DNA from: Paenibacillus dokdonensis | GTDB lineage: Bacteria > Bacillota > Bacilli > Paenibacillales > Paenibacillaceae | Length of the DNA stretch: 64,000 bases | Assembly (NCBI RefSeq): GCF_004916975.1 | Contig: NZ_STGQ01000003.1 | Coordinates: forward strand, 310,001 to 374,000 | Direction: 5' to 3' | Part shown: positions 52,163-61,764 of the stretch, piece by piece | Layout: each line of letters begins with the position of its first letter | Numbering within the stretch: the stretch's first letter is position 1 | The notes under the pieces: model-generated | Databases searched by the model: none | Told to the model about the DNA's origin: nothing | What the model saw: only the letters and a program-made list of their open reading frames with translations | Made by a program: the position numbers and the translations under genes

Positions 52163-53524
52163 CTATACAAACAGGCTGATTGCCATTATGATTGCAAGCC
52201 CCACAACCGACAGCAACGTCTCCATGACAGTCCATGACTTCAGCGTCTGCGGAACGGACATATTGAAAAACTCCTTCACCATCCAGAAACCGGCGTCATT
52301 GACATGCGACAGAACAATGGAACCTGCGCCTGTTGCCAGAACGACCAATTCAACATTTGCACCGGGATTCAGCGCGAGTACCGGAGCTACAATGCCTGCA
52401 GCCGTTGTCATAGCGACTGTAGCAGAGCCGGTTGCGACGCGGATGAGCGCAGCCACAAACCATGCGAATAAAATAATATTTACATGCGCGGAGGTTGCAA
52501 TCTGTGCGATGGCATCACCAACGCCGCTATTAATGAGCACCTGCTTGAATGCTCCGCCGCCACCGATGATCAAAATGATCGTTGCTGTCGGAGCAAGACA
52601 TTCACTCGTAAACTTGGAGACTTGATCCTTCGTAAACCCGCGTGCAAAACCAAGCGAGAAAAAGGAGAAAACGACGGCAATTAGTAGTGCAATAACCTCA
52701 TGTCCGATAAATTCGGAGAAAACCGTGACCCCGCGAACACCCTCGGGATCAATGATCTTGGCGATCGAACCGATCAGCATCAGGATAACCGGAAGCAAAA
52801 TCGTAAACAACGTAATCCCGAAGCCCGGCAGCTTGCGTGTACTGCTTGCCGAGAACTGGTCAGCAAGCTGTGCAGGCGGTTCGACCTGAATCCGCTTGCC
52901 GATCCATTTGCCGAACAAAGGTCCTGCCACGATGGCAGCAGGCAGTCCCACAACCAGGGAATATAGGATTGTTTTACCCAAATCTGCCTTATAAGCATCA
53001 ATCGCGATCATGGGCGCTGGATGCGGTGGAACCAAGCCGTGCACGGTAGACAAGCCAGCCAAAATCGGAATACCGATCTGGAGCAGCGACATTTTTGTTT
53101 TGCGCGCCACCGTAAAAATAATAGGAATCAACAAAATAACGCCCACTTCAAAGAATACGGGAATGCCGACGATAAAACCGACGATCATCATAGCCCAGTG
53201 AACACGTTTTTCGCCGAAACGGTCCACGAGGGTCGTAGCGATTTGCTCCGCGCCACCGGATTCGGCCATCATCTTGCCGAGCATCGTACCGAGAGCGATA
53301 ACAATGGCAATGGTACCAAGCGTTCCACCCAGGCCTTTGGTCACCGAGTCAACGATATCAAGCGGTTTCATGCCTGTCAAAAAACCGAGAATCAAAGCTG
53401 ACAACAGCAGTGTAACAAACGGATTCCATTTGAATTTAGCGATAAATACAATCAGAAATACAATTGCTATCAGAGTCCAAATGAGAAGCGTCCAATTGTG
53501 GCTCATGCCGAAAATACTGGACAT
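52163..53524 (-). CDS. gntP: Gluconate:H+ symporter (GntP family)
   Basis: A 453-residue permease with 12-14 helices. Typical are the N-terminal FIAKFKWNPFVTLLLSALIL, the AIVIALGTMLGKMMAESGGA motif, GLSTVHGLVPPHPAPMIAI and LSHVNDAGFWMVKEFF near the C-terminus. Transports gluconate into the cell for gntK. GGGAGGG lies 5 bases before the ATG. Directly preceded by an operator-like site. Confidence 0.95.
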   Translation of the reverse strand: MSSIFGMSHNWTLLIWTLIAIVFLIVFIAKFKWNPFVTLLLSALILGFLTGMKPLDIVDSVTKGLGGTLGTIAIVIALGTMLGKMMAESGGAEQIATTLVDRFGEKRVHWAMMIVGFIVGIPVFFEVGVILLIPIIFTVARKTKMSLLQIGIPILAGLSTVHGLVPPHPAPMIAIDAYKADLGKTILYSLVVGLPAAIVAGPLFGKWIGKRIQVEPPAQLADQFSASSTRKLPGFGITLFTILLPVILMLIGSIAKIIDPEGVRGVTVFSEFIGHEVIALLIAVVFSFFSLGFARGFTKDQVSKFTSECLAPTATIILIIGGGGAFKQVLINSGVGDAIAQIATSAHVNIILFAWFVAALIRVATGSATVAMTTAAGIVAPVLALNPGANVELVVLATGAGSIVLSHVNDAGFWMVKEFFNMSVPQTLKSWTVMETLLSVVGLAIIMAISLFV

Positions 53525-53602
53525 CTAGATGCCCTCCCTTATTCTTTGTCTGGTTTAATTATGAATATCATACCCATTTATCCAACATTTGATTTTATTG
53601 CG

Positions 53603-53622
53603 GTATACTTGTCGACAACTTT
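53603..53622. promoter_or_regulatory. GntR operator in front of gntP
   Basis: GTATACTTGTCGACAACTTT, with perfect centre TTGTCGACAA. The left half ATACTTGT equals the half-site of the Bacillus gnt operator. The same 20 bases occur at 54584-54603. Confidence 0.75.
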
Positions 53623-53660
53623 AAGCTGCATGTTCTCTTGAACATGCGCTGCAAACAGCA

Positions 53661-54341
53661 TTATTGACCGGAGATACTGCTATGAAGCGTTTTCCTAGAG
53701 TCAGCAAAATAATCCTGAACGACCTGCTTCACCACATCTCTATTCCGGGATTCCAGTCCCTTCATAATCGTACGGTGTTTATCAATAACCGTATGCAGCT
53801 TCTTTTCGCCTTTGGAAAAAACTTCTTCCGTCGTAATCAGCATCACCGTCATGACGATCGGGCGTATGCTTTTCCACAAATGCAAAATACGGTTATGATC
53901 AACTGCCATGATGATCGCTTCATGAAAAGACAAATCCTGATATGAAAACTCTACAGCATCATTATGCCTCATCGCCAGTTCCATTTTGTCTACAATCCGC
54001 TGAAGATTCCCGAGCAGCCCTTCGACATCCGTTTGGGTCAGCCGCTGCTGAACAAAGCTTTCAATCAAAAATCGGACATCATACAGCTCTTCCACATCCG
54101 TAATACTCAGACCGATCACAACAGCCCCCATCCGTTCGAGACGGATCAGCCCTTCGCAGGAGAGCGTTTTTAAAGCTTCCCGGACCGGGGATCTGCTCGT
54201 TCCGAACTCTGAAGCCACCCAGTTCTCCGATATGACCTCGCCGTTCTTAATCGTTCCATTTATGATTTGAAGCCTGAGTTCACAGGCAATCGTTTCTCCC
54301 AGAGAAGCATTTTGCAACCAGGCTGAAGGATACTGCAACAT
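53661..54341 (-). CDS. gntR: GntR family repressor of gluconate genes (FadR/FCD type)
   Basis: A 226-residue regulator. Winged helix residues about 12-75 (ASLGETIACELRLQIINGTI, WVASEFGTSRSPVREALKTL, GLIRLERMGAVVIGLS) and FCD effector domain 85-215 (LYDVRFLIESFVQQRLTQ, DLSFHEAIIMAVDHNRILHL with metal-binding His). Lies upstream of gntP and gntK in the same direction. Two identical 20-bp sites flank it, in front of gntP and 240 bases upstream of gntR, so it should repress both units until gluconate binds. AGGAGAG precedes the ATG. Confidence 0.9.
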   Translation of the reverse strand: MLQYPSAWLQNASLGETIACELRLQIINGTIKNGEVISENWVASEFGTSRSPVREALKTLSCEGLIRLERMGAVVIGLSITDVEELYDVRFLIESFVQQRLTQTDVEGLLGNLQRIVDKMELAMRHNDAVEFSYQDLSFHEAIIMAVDHNRILHLWKSIRPIVMTVMLITTEEVFSKGEKKLHTVIDKHRTIMKGLESRNRDVVKQVVQDYFADSRKTLHSSISGQ

Positions 54342-54938
54342 GATACAACTCTCCTATTTGAAGATTTTGCAAAAACTCCAAATAGCAGCTTGTCATCGGC
54401 AAAAGATAGATCGATACGAATTCTTTCGTCTATGTAAAGCAGCCGGAGCAGCTAAAAATCGAATTTTGCAAATCCTGTTTTATATATACTTATAGGATTT
54501 TATCATATCGATGCAATGACATACCAACATCCCGGAAAAATATGAACCGCTTAAGTCCTCCAATCATTCATGGCTGCATGCACGTATACTTGTCGACAAC
54601 TTTCGGACTTCATTATTTTAAATCAGAACCTGCCATCTGTAAATATACGCTTTGTAAGCGCTGCACAGCAATAATTACCAGCCTCCCAACCGTTTCCCTA
54701 TAACCTTTTTTTCTTTCATACCGCCATTCGGGGGACAACAGATTTCCGCCAAAGGCTCATGCATAATGGAATATACTGTATTAAAGTAATCTGGAGACAC
54801 TCAATAAATTTTTTTCAAAATAGAAAAACACCCGCAAGATACAGTCAATTTCATGGAATTAATGAAACAAATTGGAATTATAAACGTCTGAATAACAAGA
54901 TGCTGCAGTAAAAATTCCCTTCAAAGGAGATCCGTGGA
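54342..54938. other. Long intergenic region between gntR and a secreted-protein gene
   Basis: About 600 bp, AT-rich, no supported gene. It holds an inverted repeat AAATCCT/AGGATTT (54470-54500) around TATATATACTTAT, the second GntR operator (54584-54603), and a cre-like word TGTAAGCGCTGCAC (54653-54666, imperfect). The far end has AAAGGAGA before the next gene. Confidence 0.6.
54584..54603. promoter_or_regulatory. Second GntR operator
   Basis: Exact copy of the 20-bp sequence at 53603, in the same orientation, 243 bases upstream of the gntR start and about 335 bases upstream of the divergent secreted-protein gene. It could serve gntR autoregulation, looping with the first site, or the divergent gene. 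Confidence 0.65.
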
Positions 54939-55817
54939 ATGAAAAAACATATTTCCGCCATGCTATTGAGCCTATTATTGAGTGTGGCCGTATTTGCCTC
55001 CTTCGCCGGAGCCTCTGCTGCGCCCGCAATCGCGAAAAGTAAAGCTACCCCGATCAAGGCCCCTGTCGGTGAACTGCGCGCCGATCAGCTGATGTTTGGA
55101 TATACGGATAATACGGGAAAACAAATCCTCGGACTCATCGGAGATCCCGGCAAAAGCCATCCGGGTCCCAAAACGCTCACCTCTGTGCTGTATGCTCCCG
55201 GAAAGCAGTTTAACGTGAGTTACTTGAAGCATCAAAACATGTCCAGTAAAAGTGACGGCAGACAAAACGCCAACAATTTTAAAAACGATGAGGGCGAGCT
55301 GTTTAAGCTGACCTACGCCTCAAACAAGCTCAATAGCAATGAAAGTGTTCTTCTCGCTGCAAAAAACGCATTCCAGGGTCATACCTTTCTGGCTCTTAAG
55401 TCGGTTCAAAAAGGCAAGTTCAGCCAAAAAACAATCCAGGCTATCGAAAAAACGAAAAACCGCAAGGTTGCCAGTCAAGGCCTGATCGCTACGACAACCT
55501 CCGGTATCCAGATCGGTCTCGTGAAATTTGTGAAAGGAAGCGGCAAACCGCTTGCCAGCCTCGTGCTTGTCGATAAAGGTGGAATGGTATTCGAAGACTT
55601 CGTTGGCAACAATGATTCGCAGTCGACATGGCGTGTGGATGACGGCGGCCAAATTAGCGCAGATTATTTCAATCTGCTGTTCGTATCATACAGTAAGGCC
55701 GGTTATGCACTCGGTGTGGAATGGTACGGTGCAGAAGGCAGTAACCTGACCGTTATCCAGCAAAAGGGCGCCAAGTTCCGGGTTGTACAGGAAAACGGCC
55801 GCTATATGGCGCCTTAA
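54939..55817 (+). CDS. Secreted protein of unknown function, 292 aa
   Basis: Exported protein with a clear signal peptide (MKKHISAMLLSLLLSVAVFA, cut near SAAPA, residues 26-29). The mature part of about 260 residues is basic, free of Cys, and looks mainly beta-stranded, with Gly/Asn turns (LMFGYTDNTGKQILGLIGDP; GGMVFEDFVGNNDSQSTW). No domain recognised and no membrane or wall anchor seen. It lies divergent from gntR and ends in a strong terminator. Expression under GntR or as a spore/stationary product is open. Confidence 0.75.
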   Translation: MKKHISAMLLSLLLSVAVFASFAGASAAPAIAKSKATPIKAPVGELRADQLMFGYTDNTGKQILGLIGDPGKSHPGPKTLTSVLYAPGKQFNVSYLKHQNMSSKSDGRQNANNFKNDEGELFKLTYASNKLNSNESVLLAAKNAFQGHTFLALKSVQKGKFSQKTIQAIEKTKNRKVASQGLIATTTSGIQIGLVKFVKGSGKPLASLVLVDKGGMVFEDFVGNNDSQSTWRVDDGGQISADYFNLLFVSYSKAGYALGVEWYGAEGSNLTVIQQKGAKFRVVQENGRYMAP

Positions 55818-55846
55818 TCTGCAGCATCGGATTCTGCAAAAATGAT

Positions 55847-55888
55847 AAAAAGGATAGGGTCCGGATTCCTTCCGGCTCTATCCTTTTT
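55847..55888. terminator. Bidirectional terminator
   Basis: Stem AAAAAGGATAGGGTCCGG/CCGGCTCTATCCTTTTT with one bulge and an ATTCCTT loop; serves the secreted-protein gene and the convergent Opp-type operon. Confidence 0.88.
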
Positions 55889-55916
55889 TACATGTTCCGT
55901 GCTGCGGCTCAGCATC

Positions 55917-56726
55917 CTATGAGCCCAGGTCCCAGGCCGAGTGGATTTTGGGCACGTCGCTGATCAGCTGCCGCGTATAGCTGTGCTGCGGGTTTAGAAT
56001 GATCTCCTCCGCGGGACCGCTCTCTACGATTTTCCCTTTTTCCATAATATAGATCGTATCACTCACATAATAGGCCAGACCCACATCATGAGTGATAAAA
56101 ATAATTGTCATCTCATTCTCATCCCTCAGCTTCAGCAGCATATCTAGAATCGTAGACCTGGAACAGGCATCGACCATAGAGGTCGGTTCGTCAGCAATGA
56201 GCACCTTGGGATGCAGCATAAAGATACGGGCAATCATCAGCCGCTGCATCTGTCCGCCGGACAGCTCGAACGGATACTTATTATGCAGTTCCTCGAATTT
56301 GAGATTGACGAAGGAGCATGCCTCCTTCATTTTCAGGTACTGCTCCTCTTTGCTGAGCTTCAGTCCCTGCAGCTTGATGCAGTCCATCAGCAGCTTCTCC
56401 ACTCTGTAAAAGAGATTAAAGGACGAGAACGGGTCCTGAAAAATCGCCTGGATATCCTTCCAGTACCGTTTTCGGTCGGAATGGGATTTCAAGCGTCGAG
56501 GCTTTCCCTTATACTCAATGCTGCCACCTGATTCCTTGAGGAGTCCCATCATCATTTTGGCCAAGGTGGTTTTGCCGCTTCCGCTCTCCCCAACAAGGGA
56601 AATGATCTCCCCCTTATGAAAGTCAAAGTCCACCGCATCAACGGCCGTTGTCTTCTGAGTTCCGTAACCAAACACCTTGGTCAGGTCTTTACCCCGGATC
56701 AAAAGCTCACGATTGCTCATGCGCAT
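55917..56726 (-). CDS. Oligopeptide/oligosaccharide ABC transporter ATP-binding protein (OppF-like)
   Basis: Last gene of a five-gene ABC operon, 269 residues. Walker A SLVGESGSGKTTLAKMMMGL, signature ELSGGQMQRLMIARIFM, Walker B VLIADEPTSMVD, H-loop IFITHDVGLA. It is short of the C-terminal Cys cluster found in the OppD-like partner. Starts within the end of the preceding gene (20-base overlap); a second ATG two codons on is equally possible. Confidence 0.92.
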   Translation of the reverse strand: MRMSNRELLIRGKDLTKVFGYGTQKTTAVDAVDFDFHKGEIISLVGESGSGKTTLAKMMMGLLKESGGSIEYKGKPRRLKSHSDRKRYWKDIQAIFQDPFSSFNLFYRVEKLLMDCIKLQGLKLSKEEQYLKMKEACSFVNLKFEELHNKYPFELSGGQMQRLMIARIFMLHPKVLIADEPTSMVDACSRSTILDMLLKLRDENEMTIIFITHDVGLAYYVSDTIYIMEKGKIVESGPAEEIILNPQHSYTRQLISDVPKIHSAWDLGS

Positions 56727-57717
56727 ACCACTCCTTCAGAATTTCCGTTTCAAAATGGCAGCGGTATTCGTTGCTTCCGTTCTTATGAATCGGTACTTTT
56801 CCGACACGGCATTCATCTTGTGCATACGTGCAACGCTCCGCAAAGCGGCAGCCTGGGGGGACCTGCTTCAAGTTCGGAGGTGCACCGGGAATCGCCGCCA
56901 GCTTCTGCCCCTTCATGCCTTCCTCCGGTACGAGAATGGAGCCCATTAATTTTTTCGTATAAGGATGGACCGGATCAAAAATCATCTGCTCCGCCGTCCC
57001 TCTCTCGACGATTTCACCCGCATACATGACCATAATGTCATCCGTGACATGATATAAAAGCGGCAGCTCATGCGTGATAAAGACCAGCGAACGGATATAC
57101 TTTTTATCCAGCAAATCCTTCATCAGCTTGATGACCGCCTTTTGCGAAGTAACATCAAGAGCAGAGGTCGGCTCATCCGCAATCAATACCTTGGGATTCA
57201 AAATGGTCGAAATCGCGATGACGGTCCGCTGCTTCATCCCGCCGGATAGCTCATTCGGATACGACTTCAACACCTTTTCGGGTAAATTGAGTGTCTTGAA
57301 GCGCTCGGCAGCCAGCTCCCACACCTGCTTTTTGGATAATTCAGGCCGATGCTCCTTCAAAATATCTTCGATAAAGTGGATAATCCGCAGCGTCGGATTC
57401 AGCGCATTCATGGCTGCCTGTGGAATATAAGCAATTTCGCGGCCTGACACCTGCGATCGGAGCTGCTCTTTACTGAGCTTCATAATGTCGTTTCCGTGGA
57501 TGCGGATGGACCCGCTGCCATAATGCAGTGGCGGGAAATAAAAGCCCATCAGGCTGAGAGCCAACGTAGATTTTCCGCATCCCGACTCGCCTGCGATTCC
57601 CAGCGTTTTCCCTTCCTCCAGTTCAAAATCGACACCATCCACAGCGAATACCTTTTCCTTGAGCCTGGTTTTGTAGTAGGTTTTGAGGCCGCTGACTTCC
57701 AGAATATGAGTGCTCAT
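56707..57717 (-). CDS. Oligopeptide/oligosaccharide ABC transporter ATP-binding protein (OppD-like)
   Basis: A 336-residue ATPase. Walker A GIAGESGCGKSTLALSLMGF, signature ELSGGMKQRTVIAISTI, Walker B VLIADEPTSALDV, switch FITHELPLL. The C-terminal extension contains GCRFAERCTYAQDECRVG, the Cys-rich Opp/Dpp motif that can bind an iron-sulfur cluster. AAGGAG precedes the ATG, and it lies 4 bases after the permease gene. Confidence 0.93.
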   Translation of the reverse strand: MSTHILEVSGLKTYYKTRLKEKVFAVDGVDFELEEGKTLGIAGESGCGKSTLALSLMGFYFPPLHYGSGSIRIHGNDIMKLSKEQLRSQVSGREIAYIPQAAMNALNPTLRIIHFIEDILKEHRPELSKKQVWELAAERFKTLNLPEKVLKSYPNELSGGMKQRTVIAISTILNPKVLIADEPTSALDVTSQKAVIKLMKDLLDKKYIRSLVFITHELPLLYHVTDDIMVMYAGEIVERGTAEQMIFDPVHPYTKKLMGSILVPEEGMKGQKLAAIPGAPPNLKQVPPGCRFAERCTYAQDECRVGKVPIHKNGSNEYRCHFETEILKEWYAHEQS

Positions 57718-57721
57718 ACGT

Positions 57722-58558
57722 CTAACTCCTTATCTTCGGATTGAATATTTCATCCATGCCCGTATTCATCATATACAAGGAAAACGTGATCAGCGCGATC
57801 GACAGCGCCGCAGGAATAAATGCCCACCATGCCCCTGCCACCGGCGCTTCAAACACCAGTGCCCAGTTCATTATGATGCCGAGCGAAATGGTATTGTATG
57901 GCCCAAGGCCCAGCATGGAAATCGACGCCTCCGACAGGATACCTGATGCCGTCTGTAGAACAAAGGCCATAACGACGTATGATGCAATATAAGGAAGGAT
58001 TTCAAACACGATAATTTTGGGTGTGCTGTGGCCGGAAATTTTGGCGATATGAACATGATCGCGCCCCCGGAGTGACGTGGTTTGTGCCCTCACGGCCCTC
58101 GCGGTCCACGGCCAGCTGGTAATTCCGATAATGATCGCCGTCACCAGTGAACTGCGTGAATTGATGCTGACCGATATCAGAATCAGAATGACAAAAGATG
58201 GAATGACAATAAAAATGTTGGTGATGGCTGTCAGAATATTATCGACCATGCCGCCGATGTATCCCGAAGCAAGACCAATGATGAGACCGATGACTGTTGC
58301 GAACACCCCTGCGATCAATCCTACCCGGATGGAGGTCTGAATGCCGTACATCAGCTCCAGAAACAAATCGCGTCCGAAGTTATCTGAGCCAAGCCATAGA
58401 TTCGCATCCGGCGGCTGGAAAGCAAGAGCCATCATCTCCAGCGGATCCTTCCGGTTGATTTGGGGATAGATCAGCACGAGAGCCAGCATGAGCAGGAACA
58501 GAATTGCACCGATCATGAATTTGGGCGATTTGAGGAGAATAACGAAGGAATTTTTCAT
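57722..58558 (-). CDS. ABC transporter permease (OppC-like)
   Basis: A 278-residue permease from the ATG at 58558, which follows GGAGGAAGAGTAAG and lies one base after the previous stop; an earlier ATG inside the upstream gene is not preferred. Six helices, the first IGAILFLLMLALVLIYPQI; N-terminal NPxW-type LWLGSDNFGRDLFLELMYGI; EAA-like loop AKISGHSTPKIIVFEILPYI. Confidence 0.91.
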   Translation of the reverse strand: MKNSFVILLKSPKFMIGAILFLLMLALVLIYPQINRKDPLEMMALAFQPPDANLWLGSDNFGRDLFLELMYGIQTSIRVGLIAGVFATVIGLIIGLASGYIGGMVDNILTAITNIFIVIPSFVILILISVSINSRSSLVTAIIIGITSWPWTARAVRAQTTSLRGRDHVHIAKISGHSTPKIIVFEILPYIASYVVMAFVLQTASGILSEASISMLGLGPYNTISLGIIMNWALVFEAPVAGAWWAFIPAALSIALITFSLYMMNTGMDEIFNPKIRS

Positions 58559-58559
58559 C

Positions 58560-59570
58560 TTACTCTTCCTCCATTTGCGCAGCTTTAATTCTTGGATCAA
58601 TCAGGCCATAGATCATATCGATAGTGAAATTGGCCAGAAGTACCGTCACGGCAATCAAAAGCGTACAGCCGGAGATTAACGGATAATCCAGCTGGCGGAT
58701 CGCCGTAAACATCCAGGTGCCAAGTCCCGGATAGCTGAAGACAATTTCACAAATGAGCGACCCGCCCACCATGGTGCCGATGGAGAGAGCAAGTCCCGTG
58801 ATTTGCGGAAGCATGGCATTGCGGAACACATATCTTGCGATCTTCGAATCCCGAATGCCGAGCAGCTTCGCGTACAATACATAATCAGCATTCAGCTCAT
58901 AGATGGACATTTCACGCATCCCGATGGCCTGCCCGCCGATCGTCACCAGCACGATCGATAGAAACGGCAGCGTATGATGCCGGATGACCGAGCCAATAAA
59001 GTCGAAGCTGAGGCTTGGAATCTTCTGAAAATCATAACCTCCAGACAGCGGAAACCAGCCCAGTGAGAGCGCAAACAGATACAGCATAATAATCGCGAGC
59101 GTAAAAAAGGGAATCGAGTTGATAAACAGTGCCACAGGAAAGATAGCTTTATCAAACACACCCTTTTTGTAAGCGGCAACCGCTCCGAGAACATTCCCCA
59201 GAATCCAGCCAACCAGAATGGCAGGCAGCTGCAGACCAATTGTCCAGGGTATGGCGGAAGCCAATATGTCCGTTACTTTTTTCGGATAGAGGCCAAATGA
59301 AGTTCCAAGGTCACCTGTAAACAGGTTCTTAATATAGATCACAAACTGTTCCCACAGCGGCTTGTCGATGCCGAACTCCTTCATAAAGGTCTCATATACG
59401 CGCTTAATCGTGTCGCTGTCCGTCATGCCTTGGGACATTTGCGACACAATAATACTTACTGGATTCCCTTCAATCATACGGGGCAGGAAAAAGTTAAGCG
59501 CGATGGCGATCACCAGCGTCAACAGATACCAAAACAGCTTTTTGATAAAATATCTCGAATAGGCGTTCAA
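58560..59570 (-). CDS. ABC transporter permease (OppB-like)
   Basis: A 337-residue permease. The chosen start is TTG at 59570 because GGGGGAG sits just upstream and the protein then begins with the usual basic YSRYFIKKLFWYLLTL. An ATG 32 codons earlier would add a hydrophilic piece without a ribosome site. Six helices, PRMIEGNPVS near the start, EAA-like block AKLLGIRDSKIARYVFRNAM and C-terminal DMIYGLIDPRIK. Confidence 0.9.
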   Translation of the reverse strand: MNAYSRYFIKKLFWYLLTLVIAIALNFFLPRMIEGNPVSIIVSQMSQGMTDSDTIKRVYETFMKEFGIDKPLWEQFVIYIKNLFTGDLGTSFGLYPKKVTDILASAIPWTIGLQLPAILVGWILGNVLGAVAAYKKGVFDKAIFPVALFINSIPFFTLAIIMLYLFALSLGWFPLSGGYDFQKIPSLSFDFIGSVIRHHTLPFLSIVLVTIGGQAIGMREMSIYELNADYVLYAKLLGIRDSKIARYVFRNAMLPQITGLALSIGTMVGGSLICEIVFSYPGLGTWMFTAIRQLDYPLISGCTLLIAVTVLLANFTIDMIYGLIDPRIKAAQMEEE

Positions 59571-59683
59571 GAAGCTCCCCCCTTCGGACGGTCCGGCAGA
59601 ATATGGATAATCATGCAGCCAGTGAAAGAGAGCCTGCATAAGGGGCGGCAGGTGTATGCTTCCCAAATGCAGGCTAACAGCAA

Positions 59684-61525
59684 TTAGTTATGGATTTGGT
59701 ACAATGCCCGAACGCCCGCACCATCCATGGCAATTTGCGGAGGAATATTACTGCCGTCCCCATCAACAGGGAAGCCTTTCCATACAGACTCATTCACGGT
59801 ATGGAATACCCATGGGCGATACATCAACGGTACAGAAGGAATATCTGTCAACCAGATTTTCGTCAGATCGGTATAGAGGGATTTCAGCTCCGTCTCATCC
59901 GTGACGGTCGGGATTTTATCAATAATTTGATCGGCCTTTTCATTTTTATAACGTCCCCAGTTCCAGAAAGCCATCTCGCCCATAGGAGCTACACCTTTGG
60001 AGTACATGATGGTCATGGCACGGTTCCATGGCTGGCTTGGGTTAACGCTGCCTGCAGGCGTGTTCATGATAATATCGAATTTTCCGGTTTGCAGATCATT
60101 GGTCCATACCGGTGCTTCAGGGAATTTGGTACGGATCTCGATGCCGATTGCTTTGGCACTTTGAGCGACGATTTCCAGTGCCGCGTTCCAGTCGGACCAT
60201 CCGTAAGGACATTCCACTTCAAATGGCCCGAGCCGGGTGCCGTTCAGCACACGAATACCATCCTTGCCCTTCTTCGCTCCAATTTTGTCGAGCAGCTCGT
60301 TTGCTGCTTTCACATCGGTGGTCCATTGAAGCGATTTGATGGCACCCTTATCCACATATTTCGATTCCGCATCGGTATTCAGCGTCAGTGAAGGCTCCAT
60401 GGCTGCCGAATAGCCGCTCATCGCGAGATCTGAAATTTTCTTGTAATCGATGCTCATCGCAATCGCGCGGCGGACATCGGCATTATCGAGTCCTTTCTGG
60501 GACAGATTAAAGAAGATGGATGGCATGGAGCCCGGTACATAGTACGGAGCATCCTTCAGGTAAGTCTTGATCGGCTCCCCATTCTTCCACATATTCCACA
60601 CCTGCGGAATGAACTGCTGCGACACATCTACCTGACCGCTCTTGAATGCCAGGTCTCCGGCAGCGTTATCCTTATAAATCACATGCGTAATATATTTAGG
60701 AGCCGGCAGTTTGCCAAACAGCGATTTTCCCCAATAATTGTCGTCTCTGGCAATTGTGATCTTCTGATCGTTGTAGAAGTACATTTTATACGGACCTGTG
60801 CCGACCGGATCCGCATTCACTTCCTTGCGGATGGCAGTTAGATCATTATTCGATTTCTTTTCGATTTCCTCCCAGATATGCTTCGGCAGCATGGGAATAA
60901 GTTCAATGCTGTCCAGAACGGTCAGTTTATTCGGGTTATCCTTGTTCAGCTTAATATTGACAGCATTTGCACCATCAGCCGTGACATCGGAAATATAGGT
61001 CCAGTAGCTGCTCCAGTTGATGTCATATTTCTTGCCGAGCTGATAGGTGTACACAACATCATCCGCAGTAAACGGCTGACCGTCACTCCACTTGGCATCC
61101 TTGTTCAGCTCTACATGCAGCGTATCGTCCTTCCATTCATACTTGCTGCCTAGCAGCGGCTCAAGCGCGCCATCCAGCTCGTTGATCATAAAGAGGGTCT
61201 CATACACAAGTTCTCTGGAGTTGCCATAGTTAATCGGGAATGCCGGATTGCCGCTCAGCAGATTGAAGTTCGTTGGTGCTCCCCACTGCAGGCCATTAAT
61301 GTATAGCGTTTCATTTCTCGGAGTTTCCTTAGCGTCTCCCTTGGCCGGTTCAGCCGCAGGCTCCTTGGCCGGTTCTTTCGTTGTCGTATCTGCCGGTGTC
61401 TTATTCTCATCCTGTGTCTTCGGTGTTTCCGTTGCCGATGGCGGCTGCACGCTTTCACAGCCTGCGATGAGAACCGCTGCCATAAACAATGCGACCAGCG
61501 GCTTGGAAGCAATTTTCAGCTTCAT
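59684..61525 (-). CDS. ABC transporter substrate-binding lipoprotein (family 5, DppE/OppA-like)
   Basis: First gene of the operon, 613 residues from the ATG behind GGAGGAATTCAC; the open frame reaches nine codons further without a better site. Lipobox VLIAGCES (Cys about residue 23), then a long Thr/Pro/Glu/Ala/Lys-rich linker with repeated PAKEPA-like units (residues 25-70) and the SBP_bac_5 domain (WSDGQPFTADDVVYTYQLGK is the family signature). Family 5 includes both peptide and oligosaccharide binders; an upstream cre-like site favours sugars. Confidence 0.92.
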   Translation of the reverse strand: MKLKIASKPLVALFMAAVLIAGCESVQPPSATETPKTQDENKTPADTTTKEPAKEPAAEPAKGDAKETPRNETLYINGLQWGAPTNFNLLSGNPAFPINYGNSRELVYETLFMINELDGALEPLLGSKYEWKDDTLHVELNKDAKWSDGQPFTADDVVYTYQLGKKYDINWSSYWTYISDVTADGANAVNIKLNKDNPNKLTVLDSIELIPMLPKHIWEEIEKKSNNDLTAIRKEVNADPVGTGPYKMYFYNDQKITIARDDNYWGKSLFGKLPAPKYITHVIYKDNAAGDLAFKSGQVDVSQQFIPQVWNMWKNGEPIKTYLKDAPYYVPGSMPSIFFNLSQKGLDNADVRRAIAMSIDYKKISDLAMSGYSAAMEPSLTLNTDAESKYVDKGAIKSLQWTTDVKAANELLDKIGAKKGKDGIRVLNGTRLGPFEVECPYGWSDWNAALEIVAQSAKAIGIEIRTKFPEAPVWTNDLQTGKFDIIMNTPAGSVNPSQPWNRAMTIMYSKGVAPMGEMAFWNWGRYKNEKADQIIDKIPTVTDETELKSLYTDLTKIWLTDIPSVPLMYRPWVFHTVNESVWKGFPVDGDGSNIPPQIAMDGAGVRALYQIHN

Positions 61526-61592
61526 GTGAATTCCTCCATTCATCACATTCACAACCTCATATTGGAAGTTGTGCAGAATCTAAAACGTATTC

Positions 61593-61606
61593 TGCAAGCG
61601 CTTTCT
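61593..61606. promoter_or_regulatory. cre-like site upstream of the Opp-type operon
   Basis: TGCAAGCGCTTTCT matches TGNAANCGNWWNCA in all fixed positions except the last base. About 70 bases upstream of the binding-protein start. Weak support for CcpA control. Confidence 0.35.
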
Positions 61607-61706
61607 TGTAAAAATGTATGTCGCCTCCTGTAAATCATGACTGAAATATTTTTAGCATTCTAGCAAGTCTCGTGATCTAGCATTTCCATGGTTTGAGCAA
61701 GCGCAG

Positions 61707-61740
61707 AAAAGGCCGCCCCAACAGTAAGGGCGACCTTTTT
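61707..61740. terminator. Bidirectional terminator
   Basis: AAAAGGCCGCCC/GGGCGACCTTTTT, one mismatch, loop CAACAGTAA; just beyond the stop of the EamA transporter gene. Confidence 0.78.
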
Positions 61741-61764
61741 AAGCAAGAATAGATATAGACGGTT

